Below the pieces are notes generated by a model. It did no database searches, was not told where the DNA came from, and worked only from the letters and a program-made list of their open reading frames with translations. Positions 50,062-62,900 of a stretch of 64,000 nt of DNA are shown here, piece after piece. The position numbers and the translations under genes were made by a program. Position 1 is the stretch's first letter. Every line of letters starts with the position of its first letter. The stretch is from Scortum barcoo (taxonomy: Eukaryota; Chordata; Actinopteri; Centrarchiformes; Terapontidae): positions 18,931,752 through 18,995,751 of the forward strand of contig CM041548.1 in NCBI GenBank assembly GCA_023238725.1. Reading direction: 5' to 3'.

Positions 50062-52066
50062 GGTTTTCGAGTTTTTCACCTGATATCTGGACAGAACTGG
50101 ATGTGACCTGTGTGAAAAAGGCAGCTATGTGCCGCTGCTTGTGTTGCTGTTTCAGGAGGGTAGTTAGAATTTCAAAAGTCTTAAAGCCTTGAGTGACAGT
50201 GATCCAGATCCTCCCAGAAACTCTTTTCTTAGCTTTTTTTCCACACACATTTTGCATTTTAAACTTGCTTAAGAGCAATGACAGAGATCCTCTTACAGTA
50301 ACACCAGAAGGGCCGAGGCAGGTGAGGGATGTGCTCATGGTTTCATCACCTGTTAACAACCTCCTGTTAGCAGTGTTGAACTTTTTCTGCAGATGTACAT
50401 TCCTACTGTACAAATGTCCGTGTTGACTTGCTCTTTGCTTTACTTAGTCTCTTCTGACTGATATGAGTTGCTTCGCCTACACAAGGCTCTGCTGTGCACA
50501 CCTTTTAATTTAATCAACGCTGAAGTCAACTCGATTTTGGACAAGCTAACGTTCAGTAGCTCAGTTGAGAAGTAAACACTGTGCACACAAACATGGTCAA
50601 GCACTGTCATGCATAAAGTGGCCCAAATAAAGAACTTTAGTTCTACATTAATCACGCAGTGGCTTTTTTAAATTCAAAATGGCGAAGTTGGCAATCATGG
50701 CATTTATGGGAAGAACTGGCACTAAATAGTTTACCCTGTAACTCAGTCCAAACTCTTTGTAACTTTTTATTCTGTCTTGTTTTATGTTCCTGTGGACAAT
50801 GGTGGTAGTGTTTCCTCCAGTTCAGTCCCCACTGCAAGGAGACTGTTTGACCAGGAGGAGAGCCAGCAAGAGCTCTGGAGAAGGACTCTGAAGCTACTTG
50901 AATTCAGGCAGGTGGCAGGCATTAAGAATTACTGTTAGAAATTAATAGAAATAGCCAATCACCTCGCTGTTTGTCTCATTTGCTTATGTAGGTCATGTAG
51001 AAGCATCGGTATTAAGTTGACTGTGACTGTTTCATAAACCAGTTAAAAACCTAAAAGAGTACATTTAAATAAATGACTACGAATAGGTTGGTAAGAATCA
51101 AACACAAAGATACAGAAGAACAAAAAGTTTATTCTTCAGATTGCAGAAAGTACAAATACAAGTGTAGAATATGAAGAATTTGGATAAAGAATAAAAGACT
51201 ATATTTATTCAGCCTTTCATGTTATGCCTGTTTTGATGGGCTAGGATACGCCTGATTGGAATAATCTTATCTAAATTGGAATAAAGTAATCTCCACCTGA
51301 TTGGTTTTGAATTAAATGGCATTACTATGTTGCACATTTGAAGGCCCTATTAAATAAAGAAGCTTTCTTACTTTGGCTAAGCAATGCAGTCCAGTCTGAC
51401 TGAACTTCATCCTACAGAAAAGCAGTATCAGGACACAGATAGCATTGCAGAGAAAGGTCTCACTGCCTCTCCCCCATGATTAAAAATGCTAACAAGTAAA
51501 CTTTCCAGCTCTGCACAGCAAAACAACCTTGGATCCCATCATGTTTGTGTGTTGCTTTCTTGATCATAACTATGCTTTCTGTGATTATAAGACAATAAGC
51601 ACAGTGTCCGGCCAATGGCAGAAGTGTAGTTGATGCTTTGTCCCCTTTTTCTTGTGACCCTTCAGGCAGTTAATGTTCCTGAAAGAGTGTTTACAAATGC
51701 TATTAAAGGCGTTCACTGAGGCTGTAAAACCTGCAGGGATTTGAGGGAGAGGGGAAGGAGGTAAGAAAAACAAAAGCAGAGAACTGAAAGGGATTCACTT
51801 GGCTGAAGAATTCTCAAGAATTCATAAGTTCAGAGGGGCGTTGTCCTAACCTCTTGGCAGCTGCACTTACTGAATTCCTTGAATCTGCTGATGAACTAAT
51901 TTGATAAAAGTCCCACTAGCATGTAGAGGCCAGAGGGGTGTGGAGTCACGCTGTCAATATTACAAATCTTCATAAAGCCTTGACACTCCGGTGACAAATG
52001 TCAGACACGAGGAATGAGGCAGCACAGGGTCACTGTGGCATAATGTGGTGGCATTAAAGTGATTAC

Positions 52067-52647
52067 CAGTGGTATTTTAGTAAAAGTACCAATATGACTA
52101 TGTAAAAGTGAAAGTCCAGCATTCAGTAAAATTACAGAAGTATTATCCGCTAAATGTACTTTAAGTATCAAAAGTAAAAATGGTCATTCTGCACAAAGGT
52201 GGCCCTGTGGTTCATATTATTGTTTGTTTTATCATTATTAATGATAAAATAATATTAGTATTAATGATGATCATGATTAATATTGACGCATTTATTCCTT
52301 AGCAGCACTTTATTCTTGTAGATATAATAACTTAACACTCTGTAAGTTGTTTCATCCACTGGTCCCCAACCTAGGGGTCAGGCCCCTTCAAAGTGTCAAG
52401 AACAGTTTTGATGCATTCATTTGTATTATTTTGGGCAAACTTTTCTCTCATAATACATATACATACATAATACATAATGTATAACTAAAGTTGTAACATA
52501 AAGGTAGTGAAATAAAACATACAATATTTTCTTTTAGAAATGTGTGAAGTATAAAATAGCATCAAATGACAGTACAAGTACTCAAAAACTGTACTTAAGT
52601 ACAGCACTTGAGTAAATGTACTTTGTGAAAGTTACATTGCACCACTG
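52067..52647 (+). mobile_element. Non-autonomous hAT-type element with an 8-base target duplication
   Basis: The element begins CAGTGGTATTTTAGTAAAAG and ends TTACATTGCACCACTG, so its termini are short inverted repeats (CAGTGGTG type). The octamer GTGATTAC occurs directly before it (52059-52066) and directly after it (52648-52655), an exact target-site duplication of the length made by hAT transposases. It encodes nothing. This is the best-preserved copy of a family with other members at 10352, 18798, 45030 and 48310. Confidence 0.85.
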
Positions 52648-53089
52648 GTGATTACAGGGCCTGATAAGTTTCTTCCTGCTGTTGAAATTTTCTTGTTTTC
52701 TCTCCAGCCATATTCCTAATTCTCCAGGTCATTCGTCGCCATTATTGATCCATACAGCAGATGCCCTCAGGCCGTCCCTCTCCCCATTACCTGACTGCCC
52801 CACCCACCTTCACACCTGTTCCCACTTCCCTCATCTGCTCTGTGCTTGCCTGGCTTTCTCCACGTACGTACCTCCTCACCTGCATCTCCTTCCCTCGTCA
52901 GTCAATCACTGCATATACCGATCCACTTTCTTTTGCTTTCTTTTGTTTGCTTGTCACATCATCATAGTTGCATCCTGTCTCTGCATTCAAGCCACCTGAA
53001 CCAGAACCTACTTGCCCGTAAGCCTTTTATTATCAATAAGCACACACCCACTTTAATCATTTTAACCAGACCATAAGCTAACTCAAGCT

Positions 53090-53315
53090 TCTTTTTGCAC
53101 TATAACCATATACATTTGCACTGACTGTCTATTTATTACCATGTCTTATTTATTCTTCTAGTTTGATTGTACTTTTTTTTTTTCCTTTTTTTTTGTGGTT
53201 GGCTTATTTTTTTGTATTTCATGCACCAAGAGGTTTGAGAGAACTGTAATTTCAATTCTATGTTTGTCCTGTACATGCTGCAGCATTGACAATAAAACAG
53301 ACTTTGACTTTAAAT
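53090..53315 (+). repeat. LINE-like 3' tail
   Basis: TTTTTGCACTATAACCATAT, TTTGCACTGACTGTCTATTT, poly-T tracts and a terminal TTGACAATAAAACAGAC followed by TTTGACTTTAAA have the make-up of a non-LTR retrotransposon 3' end with a short tandem tail. No upstream reverse-transcriptase frame is present, so it is a truncated fragment. Confidence 0.5.
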
Positions 53316-54572
53316 CACTGAAATGATCCTGTGCCTCCACTGCCACCCCCAGGTCCTTCCCCTGTCACTTTTGACTTTGTGTGAAAGATGTCACAAGTAA
53401 TAAATCAAGGCTGGAGCATTATGATCAGCCCTTCTCTTTCTCTGGCCAACAGCAGTGACCCGGTGCCTTGAGCAGACAGTGTTGTAACACACTGGATGAG
53501 TTTTGTAACCTGATAATCAGAGATGATTAAGAGTGGGGGGGGGGCGGCATCACAAAATTAAAAAAAAAACAAAAAAAAGCAGTTTTTCTTAGAGGAAGAT
53601 CTGTGAGCCAGTGAAAGTCTTTTGGTCAGGAACTGAAGCCATGCTTGCTCCCCCTGGTGGACATTGTTATTATTAGAAAATGTACATCTTAGCATGGACC
53701 ACCAAAAGTGAATTTAACAAATCACAACACAAGAGTTCACATTAACATAGAAAATTAAAAGAGGAAATTAACAGAAATTTGTTCATTGATATGGTATTCT
53801 CAGAGGAATAACCCCCACCCAAAAAATAACTGAGCACTTAATTCATACTAGATGCATATATATTCACTGGCCAATACAACAGCTCTGCTATAAATTTGAC
53901 CTCCATACTGTTTATAATGTTCAGTTTTAGGTGTCTTTGTCTGAAATGTGTAAATTCAGTTACATGTGTTAGCACTGAAGGCACAGTTAAAGAGGATTTT
54001 CATATTGGATAACATTAGTTTCTTTTTTTGTCCTTCCTGTTTACAAGCATGAAGTGGTCTGAATATTAGAAACACTTATATACTTATATAATACTCTTAT
54101 TAGATTACATTATACTTGTATAATGCAGTCCAGTACAACAGTACCACTATCTTTATGCCGTGAAAAACATGACATGCGTCATAAAAGTAAATTAAGTATA
54201 TAACAGGTGTGTTGGATTGCATTAGATTATTAGTGGCCACTCAGTGTAATTACCTGTTGATTTATAAATATTTAAGTGCCCAATATATTAAAAAAAAAAA
54301 AAAAAAACTGACATCCCTATATGGAAGATACTGGTCATCAATATTACGTGTGAAGGAATATAATTATTATATATTATCTTCATTTTAATGTAAGTGATGA
54401 CTAGTGGAGTGAGAGAGACAGAGACTTTTTGTTCCAACAAAACTACACTAAAAGTTACAGTGTAGTATATGTAGATAAGTGTACAGTAATAAATCAATAG
54501 CCTGGTCATTAATATGTTTTAAATAAAATCAATAAAAGGAAAAAAAGGTATGAAAAGACAACCCAACCAACT

Positions 54573-54810
54573 TTTATTCTTCTTTGTAAACAAACACAAT
54601 GGCAACAACATAACATAAAATGTTATACACTGAACAAATACATTTCACTGGTGCACCAGAGAAATGCTTATAGCTTATTTTTAAATAGCAAACTCTGATT
54701 TAAAAAAGCTAAAATGAAGACAGCTACCTAAATCAATATATAACAACCAACAGTGTGCACGCCAGAAAAACAGGTACAAATTAAACTAAGTGTATCCCTG
54801 ACAGAAGAAA
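54573..54810 (-). other. dmrtb1: 3' UTR and polyadenylation signal of the dmrt gene
   Basis: A minus-strand AATAAA (TTTATT at 54573-54578) lies 235 bases below the stop codon at 54811, giving a compact 3' untranslated region. Confidence 0.55.
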
Positions 54811-56905
54811 TTATCTCAGCTCCTCCTGGGTGGCCTCTGGAGGTGGGAGCGGTTGAAAGAAGACCTGTCACATGAAACAAATACACACATTTTTATTAGC
54901 TGATAGTAGCAGTTTATTTTCAATTAAAGTGTAACTTTTGTTTTTGTAAAGTAAACTCACAGGAGGAGGTGCGGGTTCTGGTTGAGGTGGGTAATGTGCA
55001 GCACCCGACTGGAAGTGGGGGAGCATCAGGGGTCTGCAGAGGTTGTTGTAAAGTCCAGCAGGCATGGGTGGCAGCCACGGCCTGTGGAGCAGGTAGTTTG
55101 GATACGGCGCGTAGGTGCTGGGAAAAGGACCGGACATCCTAAACGGAAAGTGAATCACAGGCAGAGGTGCAGTCTGGCCAAATTCACCAAAGTACGGGGT
55201 ATCTGGAAGGAAAGGTAAGACATGACTTCCATTTAAATCTTTTTAAATTCAGTTTTTAAAATTCATTTTAGACCGGTGTTTTAAAGGTTTCTCAGCTATT
55301 CATTTACATTCAAGCCATAATTCAGTTTAAATGTCAAAAATATATTTACCATATTTATATGATTAACATTTCTAGTGCTGCAACTAACAATTGTAATTAT
55401 TAATGAACTTTTTGTTTTTAAAGAAAACTTTTTTTTCCCTTAATTTATTGTTTTGTATATTGTATAAGAAATAGAAAAAGGGGAAGAATATGCCATCAAG
55501 ATAATTTTGGCTTGTGTTAATCCAATACTCCAAAATGATTTACCATCATATGCTGAAGAAAAGCAGCAAATCTTCACATTTAAGAATCTCTAACCAGAAA
55601 ATGTTTTACTTTTTGTTTTTAAAAAATGACAAAAACTTAATTGTTTATCATAGGTACTGATTAATTTTTAGTTGATAACCAAATCGATTGTCAAATTAAT
55701 TGTTTGAGCTCTAAAAATCCAATTATTTTAATTACGTTACATGTTGCTTTCTAACTTCATTTACTGTGTTCGCTTATCTTAAAGTTTGCTATTTTGTTTG
55801 TCAGAAAAAGTTGTTAATGCTATTGATTTGATCTGTTTTTCCTTCACAAGTATTTATTATTTGTAAGACATAATTATTCATAATTACTCAAAGGATTAAG
55901 GTGTACTAACAGTGTCTAAATGTTGCTTATTGATAATTGCGGAGCTTTTATTTATAAAAATAATAGAAATAGGAGACTTCATTCAGCTCATTTTCGCGCC
56001 ACTCTCCTGCTGTCCAATGGTATGCGAGCGCGTGCGCCAGCCGCAACGTTCCACCGTCTGCAGGTGTTAGGCGCGTGCCCGACGATGACGTCATTCTCTC
56101 CGAACGTTGGGCGTCTCTTTCAAAGTCCTCGCGCGCTGCTCAGAGTTCCACGTTAAAAACTAAAAACAGGCGCGTTCATGACAGAATGATGTCAATAATA
56201 ATGTAAATGATAATGGTAATAAACGTCGGAGTTTTTATGTCCCGTCAGCCATGTTAGTTTTGTAACATTTGTTTTCTAAAAGTTATTGTTGATCTGCTGT
56301 TGTTTTTTAGGATGTTAAAGAAAAAAGTTGTTTTAAATGTAAATAAATTCTCTCAGTGTAGCTAACCTTTTGCCTCTGAATCACTTATTTATTTATTTAT
56401 TTAATGAACTTATTAGTAAGTTAGTAAAAGATGTCTCCTCACCGGACGGCAGCGCATTTCTGCTGTCCGAGCCGGCCGCACTCTCCCCTCCCGCGGCGGG
56501 TCTGCTCCGGAGGTCGAGGGGCCCCTGGGTGTGGGTGTTGTTGGTGGTGGTAGCGGTGGCTGCACGCTCCGGAGCCCCTCCAGATGGGGGGCGCGTCGGT
56601 CCAGATGTGGCCGACGGAGGAGCGCCGTCCTCCGGGTCCGACGCGCCGCAGGGCCCCTCATCCTCCGGTGTGACCGCGCCGGGCCGCCGCTCCGCGCTTT
56701 GGGCCCTCTTCAGGTTCCTCTGGAGGGCCGCGATCCGGGTCCGCTGGGAGATGAGGAAGCACTTCCAGCAGTCGCACTTGAGAAACGGGCAGTGCTTCAT
56801 GTGGCCCCTCTGCGGGACGATGATCCCGTGGTGGCGGCACCGGCTGCACTTCGGCCGGCGCGGCGGCTCGGCGGACACCGTCAGCTGCTGTTTGGATAAA
56901 GACAT
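54811..56905 (-). CDS. dmrtb1: DM-domain transcription factor, probably DMRTB1/DMRT6-like
   Basis: DM-domain proteins bind DNA through an intertwined zinc module and usually act in gonad development. Exons in transcript order are 56905-56443, 55202-54961 and 54864-54811. Phases fit (463, 242 and 54 bases), giving 252 residues ending EELR then TAA. The DM domain is at residues about 14-68: PKCSRCRHHGIIVPQRGHMK, then CPFLKCDCWKCFLISQRTRI, with all Cys and His ligands in place. HHG replaces the usual NHG. VP before the GH and CWKCFLIS are closest, by eye, to DMRTB1, so the subtype is tentative. Exon 1 beyond the domain is very GC-rich and low in complexity. Exon 2 is rich in Pro, Phe and Tyr (PFPSTYAPYPNYLLHRPWLP), as in DMRT6-type tails. 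ATG at 56905 gives MSLSKQQLTV and is preferred to the ATG at 56980. It is transcribed in the same direction as plec and eppk1. Confidence 0.78.
55375..55720. repeat. Dispersed fish repeat, CTGCAACTAAC family, copy 3
   Basis: It runs from TAGTGCTGCAACTAACAATT to ATTAATTGTTTGAGCTCTA in dmrt intron 1, with a CACATTTAAGAATCTC block shared with the copy at 40000. The ends look like imperfect inverted repeats of TAGxGCTxxAAC. Confidence 0.6.
55985..56155. promoter_or_regulatory. CpG-rich promoter-like island inside dmrt intron 1
   Basis: In otherwise AT-rich intron DNA this 170-base block holds more than a dozen CpG pairs. It contains an E2F-type TTTCGCGC (55992-55999), CCAAT (56014-56018), an E-box-like CAGGTG near 56061 and a perfect CRE, TGACGTCA (56086-56093). 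It may be an internal promoter for the downstream dmrt exons, or the start of an unannotated transcript on either strand. Confidence 0.55.
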
Positions 56906-58126
56906 GCTGCCTGTCTGATGGATAAAATGATCTCTGCTCAGACTGCATGTATGTTCAGGAATGAGCCGCCTGATTGGCAAAGAGCCCCCCTTCTCTCATT
57001 GTGGGGGGGTGTGACCCAGACTGAGCTTTGAACAAAATGATCATCAAACCATTTTAGCGTGGGAAGATGTGAGGGACATTAACAAAGCGCACAGAGACCA
57101 ATCAGAGACCCGAGGACTCTGACAGGTGCAGCAGGGTGTGTGGGAAACTTTCAGAGTCGGTGTGATACAAGTCTTTTGGATAGCAGAGTTTATCTTGCAT
57201 TTGTTGTCTCTTGCAGTTCAGGTGTTGATGCCAGTGGTCCATCTGAGAAAGGACTGTAGGCAACATGTCATCTAAAACAGCAGTGGCATGAAGGAAGTTT
57301 CTTTTCATTTTACTACTTTTTGACTGCACACTTCGTCAAGAAAAATTATACTCTTTAGTGAATTGTGTTTATTTGACAGATTGTGAGTAGCTGGTTTGCA
57401 GATTTTACACAAAAACCTATGAACAGTTTGTAAAATTGAAGGCATCCTTGCACACTAAACACATTAAAATGATCCTTACAGCTTTATATAAATATTACAT
57501 CACTACTCACACAGTAATGCATCAGTGATAATAATCCATTTATAATATACAATCTCACTGACAGGTGCTTTTAATGCTTTTACTTAATGCTACATATAAA
57601 TATATATGCTTTGTTAGCAGATACTATTTACCACTATTACTACTTTTAATGGAGTGTGATCACATTGTCATATCACTAATATTACTTAAGGAATATATCT
57701 GAATACTTCCTCCTCCATTGCTCATTGGCAGCTGTTCAGGTGTTCTCCAGCAAGTCACTTACACCTGTATTGCTCAAGTGTTCAGACTGTGGCTGTGGTT
57801 AAACTGTACAGCCACTAGGTGTCAGTCTTCTACCACCTTTCAAACCCCTCCGCCTGTAACATCATTAGCATAAGTGAGATAATCATACACGTAGACCAAT
57901 ATTGGATTTGTGTCAATTCTGTCAAATTTTATAATGGACCCAGGCCTAAAATAGTTCTGGTTATCTAATAATACTTTTTCCACTATAACTCTACAAGGTA
58001 AACGCCACAGGTTTATCCACACTATCTACGTTCATTCAGATTTATCATCAAACAACCATTTTCCTCAGATTTAAAGCCAACATGATTTGTAAAAATAAAG
58101 TTGAGAGAAAATCTTTCATTTCCATG
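56906..58126. other. Upstream of dmrt, gap to plec 3' end
   Basis: The 100 bases above the dmrt ATG are moderately GC-rich and may hold its promoter; no TATA box stands out. The rest is AT-rich with no supported gene. Confidence 0.45.
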
Positions 58127-59964
58127 TTTATTTACATTGCGTAAGGTGTTACAATAAAATTCCTTGTCACCATTTTATTATAAATACACCATTTTAACCA
58201 AGGCTTGATAACCCTCATTAAAATACATCCTTCAAACCTTTTGAAACGTAATAATAAAACAAATGCTTTAATGGATACAACTATTTCATTTTTGCACCTT
58301 TTTAAATGTTAGTAAATCATGCAAAGCAGAAATATAGAGTACGAAAATAAAATGATATAGATGTGTTGCTTTACAAAGGAGAATTAAATTCAAAGTATAT
58401 GTGGTAAAAATACAAATACTGGGTCTGGTGGCAAAGCTTAAAGATCTTTCTCAAATAAATGTTAATTAATGGCTTTTAGCAACAGTGCTCTACATAATCA
58501 TCAATATACAGTACATACATTACATTACTGTCTGAAGGAAAACAATTTTCAACCTTTTTCTGTAACTTTTGACACTGAAATTAACTGTTATTATTTTAAA
58601 GTTAGATTGTGACATTATGGTAGTTGGACTGTAAAAAGGCTTACCTGATAACACAGTAATCATACAATTATGGAGCAGCATTGCTCTTTCAGTCATGCAT
58701 AAGTCAGTTTACAGTGTAACTACTGCACCATTGTATAATACTCAACATCCCCTTTAAGTGTTTTGGAGTATTTTGCAGGCACTTACAAAGCACGGTTTAG
58801 GCCTTTAAATGAGTTCAAGATTAGATGCAAGCTTTAAAATGGTCCACTGTTAAAAGTATCTGGTGAAACATCATATGAGAGAGTGTGTTTCTGTAATGTT
58901 GCATAAAATCATTGATTACAATGAAGGTCACAGTCCAAATTAATGACATGGGTCTCTGGAAGACATCTGAGCAAAGAGCTGGAGACGACATAAACAGTGA
59001 AGACGATATCTGAAACAGAAAAACACAGAATAGGAGCATCAGACTTGAGGACTTATCAGACACTAAATGGCACAAACATACCAAAATTGCGCAACATTGT
59101 GAAGCGATTAAATGTAAATCATCATTAACATACCTTTTTAAAGCATCCAGAAAGGCAGGGACTTGTATGTGTTGGTGTTGAAGTTGGCTGTGTGGTCCAG
59201 AATTGTCAGATGGTGTTATTGATCATAATAAGGTGCATAATGCTTTCATTTGTGGATTTTGCTCTTTGATGTAGATTTCACAAGATTAATATGTTGCTGT
59301 AAGTCCACATTTGATGACAGACAATTGGGAATGGAGCAGTTATTGAGAGATGATTTGTGAGAGAAAAGATCTTGAAGCTTGGCATTCTTGAAGAAGACAC
59401 TTTTAATGTTTATTCATCTTCAGAGGACTACTTATTCTGCTCTGCAGAGTGGCATTTATCTTTCTTTAGCTAACTTTTTTTTTTTTTAGTATTCAGAAAT
59501 ATACACATGTACAGATGATTTTCTCTGTACACCGAATTTTGTTCTCCTTGACAAACAGATTAATGGTAATCAGTTTCGGTTATAGTGTAACACACACTAT
59601 TGTAAATATTATTTGTGGAACAGTAAATGCTTACGATATTAAACTTTAAAAACAAAAAGCACGTACACTTGAAACTTTCGCAATAGATATTGGAAATAAT
59701 AAACTGTTCTTGCATATGCTGCTTACAGTACGGTTATCAGAAAGTCTGATAGATAACATAAACATAACTAAAAGTAAATGTGAAATATACAATAAACCAA
59801 ATTATTCAACTTGTATAAAATTAAATATTAAAAGTACTGTAACAACCACATGCAGAGCAGAATAAAGGTAGCCCTTATTCCACTGAGAATTAGGCATCTG
59901 GTGAGAACTGATGTTTAATAGTGTATCCTTCCCTTAGGAAATAATTCCTTAACTTTTAAACTCA
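58127..59964 (-). other. plec: Probable 3' UTR of plec
   Basis: Minus-strand AATAAA signals occur at 58127-58132, 58174-58179 and 59409-59414 below the plectin stop at 59965. The first pair would give a 1.8-kb 3' untranslated region and the last a short 550-base form. The block has no coding character. Confidence 0.45.
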
Positions 59965-62900
59965 TCAGTATCGACGGCCATAGCTTGGGGAACTGTAGGA
60001 AGAGGAGGAGAAGGTTGTTGTGAAACTAGATCCTGTGGCATCAAAGCTACCTCTTCTGGAGCCTGACCTGGATCCACTTCTTGAGCCAGACCGTGACCCA
60101 GTAGCGGAGCCTGACCCACTCATGCTATAGGGACTGTAGAGGCCTTTGCTTGATTGAGATGATGCTTCAAGTAGTCGCAGGCCAGTCCCTTCCTCTATCA
60201 TACTTCTTTCCATGGCGTCCTTGTAAGAGATTTTAAGCTTGGTTTTAGGGCATGTGAGGTATTTTGAGTATGCACTGACATCTCGTAACTTCTGCGCAGT
60301 GCGCGCATCTAAGGTGCCTTTCTTCACAGCCTCATCAATGGAGACTCTGCTGGTGGAATCTGGTTCAATTAAACCACCAGTGAGATACTGGACCTCAAGG
60401 AATCGTTGTCCAGCCTCATAGTACAACCAGCCTTTCTTTAGAGCTTGGGCTGCTGACATTTTGGTTTTGGTTCTGGGATCCTCAAATCCATTGTGTGCCT
60501 TCTGGGCTAGAGTGATGCGGTCCACCATGATTTTATCCACAAGCCCTTTGTTCATTGCATCTGCAACAGAGAATTTCTCTCCAGTATTTGGGTCAATGAT
60601 GCCTCCTGTGCAGGCCTGAGCTTCCAACAACCTTTGACCTGTTATGTTGTCCACAAGGTTTCTGTGTATGGCTTCTGTTATGGACACCTTCTCCAGTGTT
60701 TCTGTGTCTAAGATTCCAGCCACAGGGCCAGTTTCCTCGGTTGGGTCATTCCATGTGGTTGCTGGTGTTTTTATGGACGGTATTGGGCTCATGTTGTAAG
60801 AGGAAGAGGAGCCAAAGGAGGATGACCGTGATCTGACACCACTCATGTTTCCAGACAGCATGTCTGCAAACTCTGTGATGGAAAGTGTTCCTGCACGGTA
60901 CTGATCCAGAGCTGACTTGTCAATCAGGCCCCTTGAGATTGCATCATCAATGTCATACTGCCTACCAGACCTTCTGTCAATGATCATGGATTTCACAACT
61001 CCATCAGAGGAGGTGATGGTAATTTCTTCCCATTCGCACTCCTGCTCTGCAAGCTCAAGATAGGTCTGGTGGTCAATGAGGCCTTTCTGGTATGCCTCAT
61101 ACACAGACATCTCTTTGCCCGTCTCTGGATCGACAATGACGACCCTACGTTTGCGAACAGAGGACTTGGATGATGTTTTCCTCTCCCGCTTCTTTTCTTT
61201 AAGGAGCAGAAGAGCAAGGCCGGTCTCTGGGTCTGTCATACACCTCTCCATTAGCTGCAGGTAGGTGAGATTTTCCTCAGTGTTGGGGTCAAAAAAGCCC
61301 TTTGTGTCATCAGATGGATCAGTGAGGATTTCATTCATTTCCTCATCAAAGAGGCCACGCTCATATGCTGTTTCAACCGGCAAGCGATGGCTCTCCTGTG
61401 GATCAATGATTCCACCAGTAGCAATCTGAGCCTCTAGCAGACGAATGCCATGGTCCTTCAGAATGAGACCTTTTTTCATAGCCTGGAATAGTGAGATGAT
61501 CTTGCCGGAATATGGGTCCTTGTAGCCTGTGACAGCTCGTTCAGCTGAGTGGAGTTTATCTTTAAACTCTGGACCAACAACACCCATCTTAACAGCTTCA
61601 GTGACATTTAGTTTCAGGTTCTTAATAGGATCAATTACATATCCTGTAGCGGCTTGAGCCTCAAGGAGCTCAAAGGCAGTCCCTGGTCTAATCATGTTCT
61701 TCTTCATTGCTTGGTAAATAGACAGACGATCTTTGGTAGATTCTACATACACACCAGCAATACAGCTGGTACCTTCAAGGTATTTCTTCACGTCTCTACT
61801 GACCTCCTCCACTGTAATGATGCCCTCACTTAGATCGTTGTAAGTCTTTTGGTCAATAATTTGTGAACGAAGCAGCTCATCCACAGTGATTTGTTTTCTG
61901 AGACCCTTGAAGAGAAGTCTTCTATCTGAAAGTGAAAGTAGACGCAAACCACTTTCTTTATCAACTCTACATCTCTTCAGTAGCTGGGCATAGGTCTGTT
62001 TGTCTTCTGTTGTTGGATCAGTGTATCCTTGCACATCTGCAGTGGGTTCAGATATTCTGTCAAGTGTCTCCTTGTTGATGTATCCCCGCTGCATGGCAAC
62101 ATCTGTGGGAAGGTGGAAGTAGTATTCAGGATCCATTAATCCACCTGTCGCATTCTGTGCCTCCAAAAGCCTCAAGGCATAATCCTCAGGGACAAGGTCT
62201 TTTTTCATTGCCTGGAAGAGAGAAATCACTTTCCCGCTGTATGGATCCTTGTAACCCGTAACTGCTCTCTCAGCAGAGAGAAGTTTGTCGTGAAGTTCAG
62301 GGCCCACGAGTCCCTTGCGCACAGCTTCATCAACTGTTAGAAGTTCATCTTTCACTGGATCGATCATGAATCCAGTTGCTGCTTGGGCCTCGAGGAGATT
62401 CAAAGCAACTTCAGGCTTAATCTGTCCACTCTTCATTGCCTGGTAAATGCTGATCCTTGGAGGACTGTCTGATATGATTCCAGCAATGCAGCCAGTGCCA
62501 AAGAGGTACTGTTTTACTGATGGCATTTCCATTACCTCTCGAATAGTCATCTTTTCTTGTTTCAAGAGGTTGTAAGTGTGCAAGTCAATAATTCGAGCAC
62601 TGTACAGCTCCTCAATAGTAACTCTTCTTCTGATTACATCACATGCCATGCTCTGCTCCATCTTCAGAGTCTCCCTTTGTTCAATGATTTCAATGATGAT
62701 GATCAGCATTCTTTCCTTTGTGATTTGACCCAAGCGATACTGCTCCATGAGGTGGCGTCTCTCCTCTTCTGGAAGCATATTTGAGTTCATGATCTCCCAA
62801 ATGGTCATAGACTTCCCTGCGAAACTCTTATGAGGGATCTCAATCTGAGTGTTAGCCAGATCTGTTTGGGCTTGCTCTTGTGTGTACTGATATGATTTCT

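Larger units (their letters stand above)
43851..54572. other. Long gene-poor stretch between eppk1 and the dmrt gene
   Basis: No reading frame here resembles a known protein or is flanked by a coherent set of splice sites. The sequence is AT-rich, with several repeats listed separately (44785-44950, 45030-45150, 47456-47560, 48310-48690, 49958-50061, 52067-52647, 53090-53315) and homopolymer runs near 44109, 53170, 53537 and 54291. Regulatory elements for the flanking genes may lie here but none can be supported. Confidence 0.5.

Noticed and set aside
52682..53076. Plus-strand frames of up to 105 codons rich in Ser, Pro and His
   Set aside because: The stretch is pyrimidine-rich (CT-biased), which keeps three frames open at once. 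None has conserved features and it leads into a LINE-like tail.
56370..56918. Plus-strand frame of 182 codons opposite the DM-domain exon
   Set aside because: The high GC content of the exon keeps several frames open. Only the minus strand has the zinc-binding Cys/His pattern and splice sites in phase.
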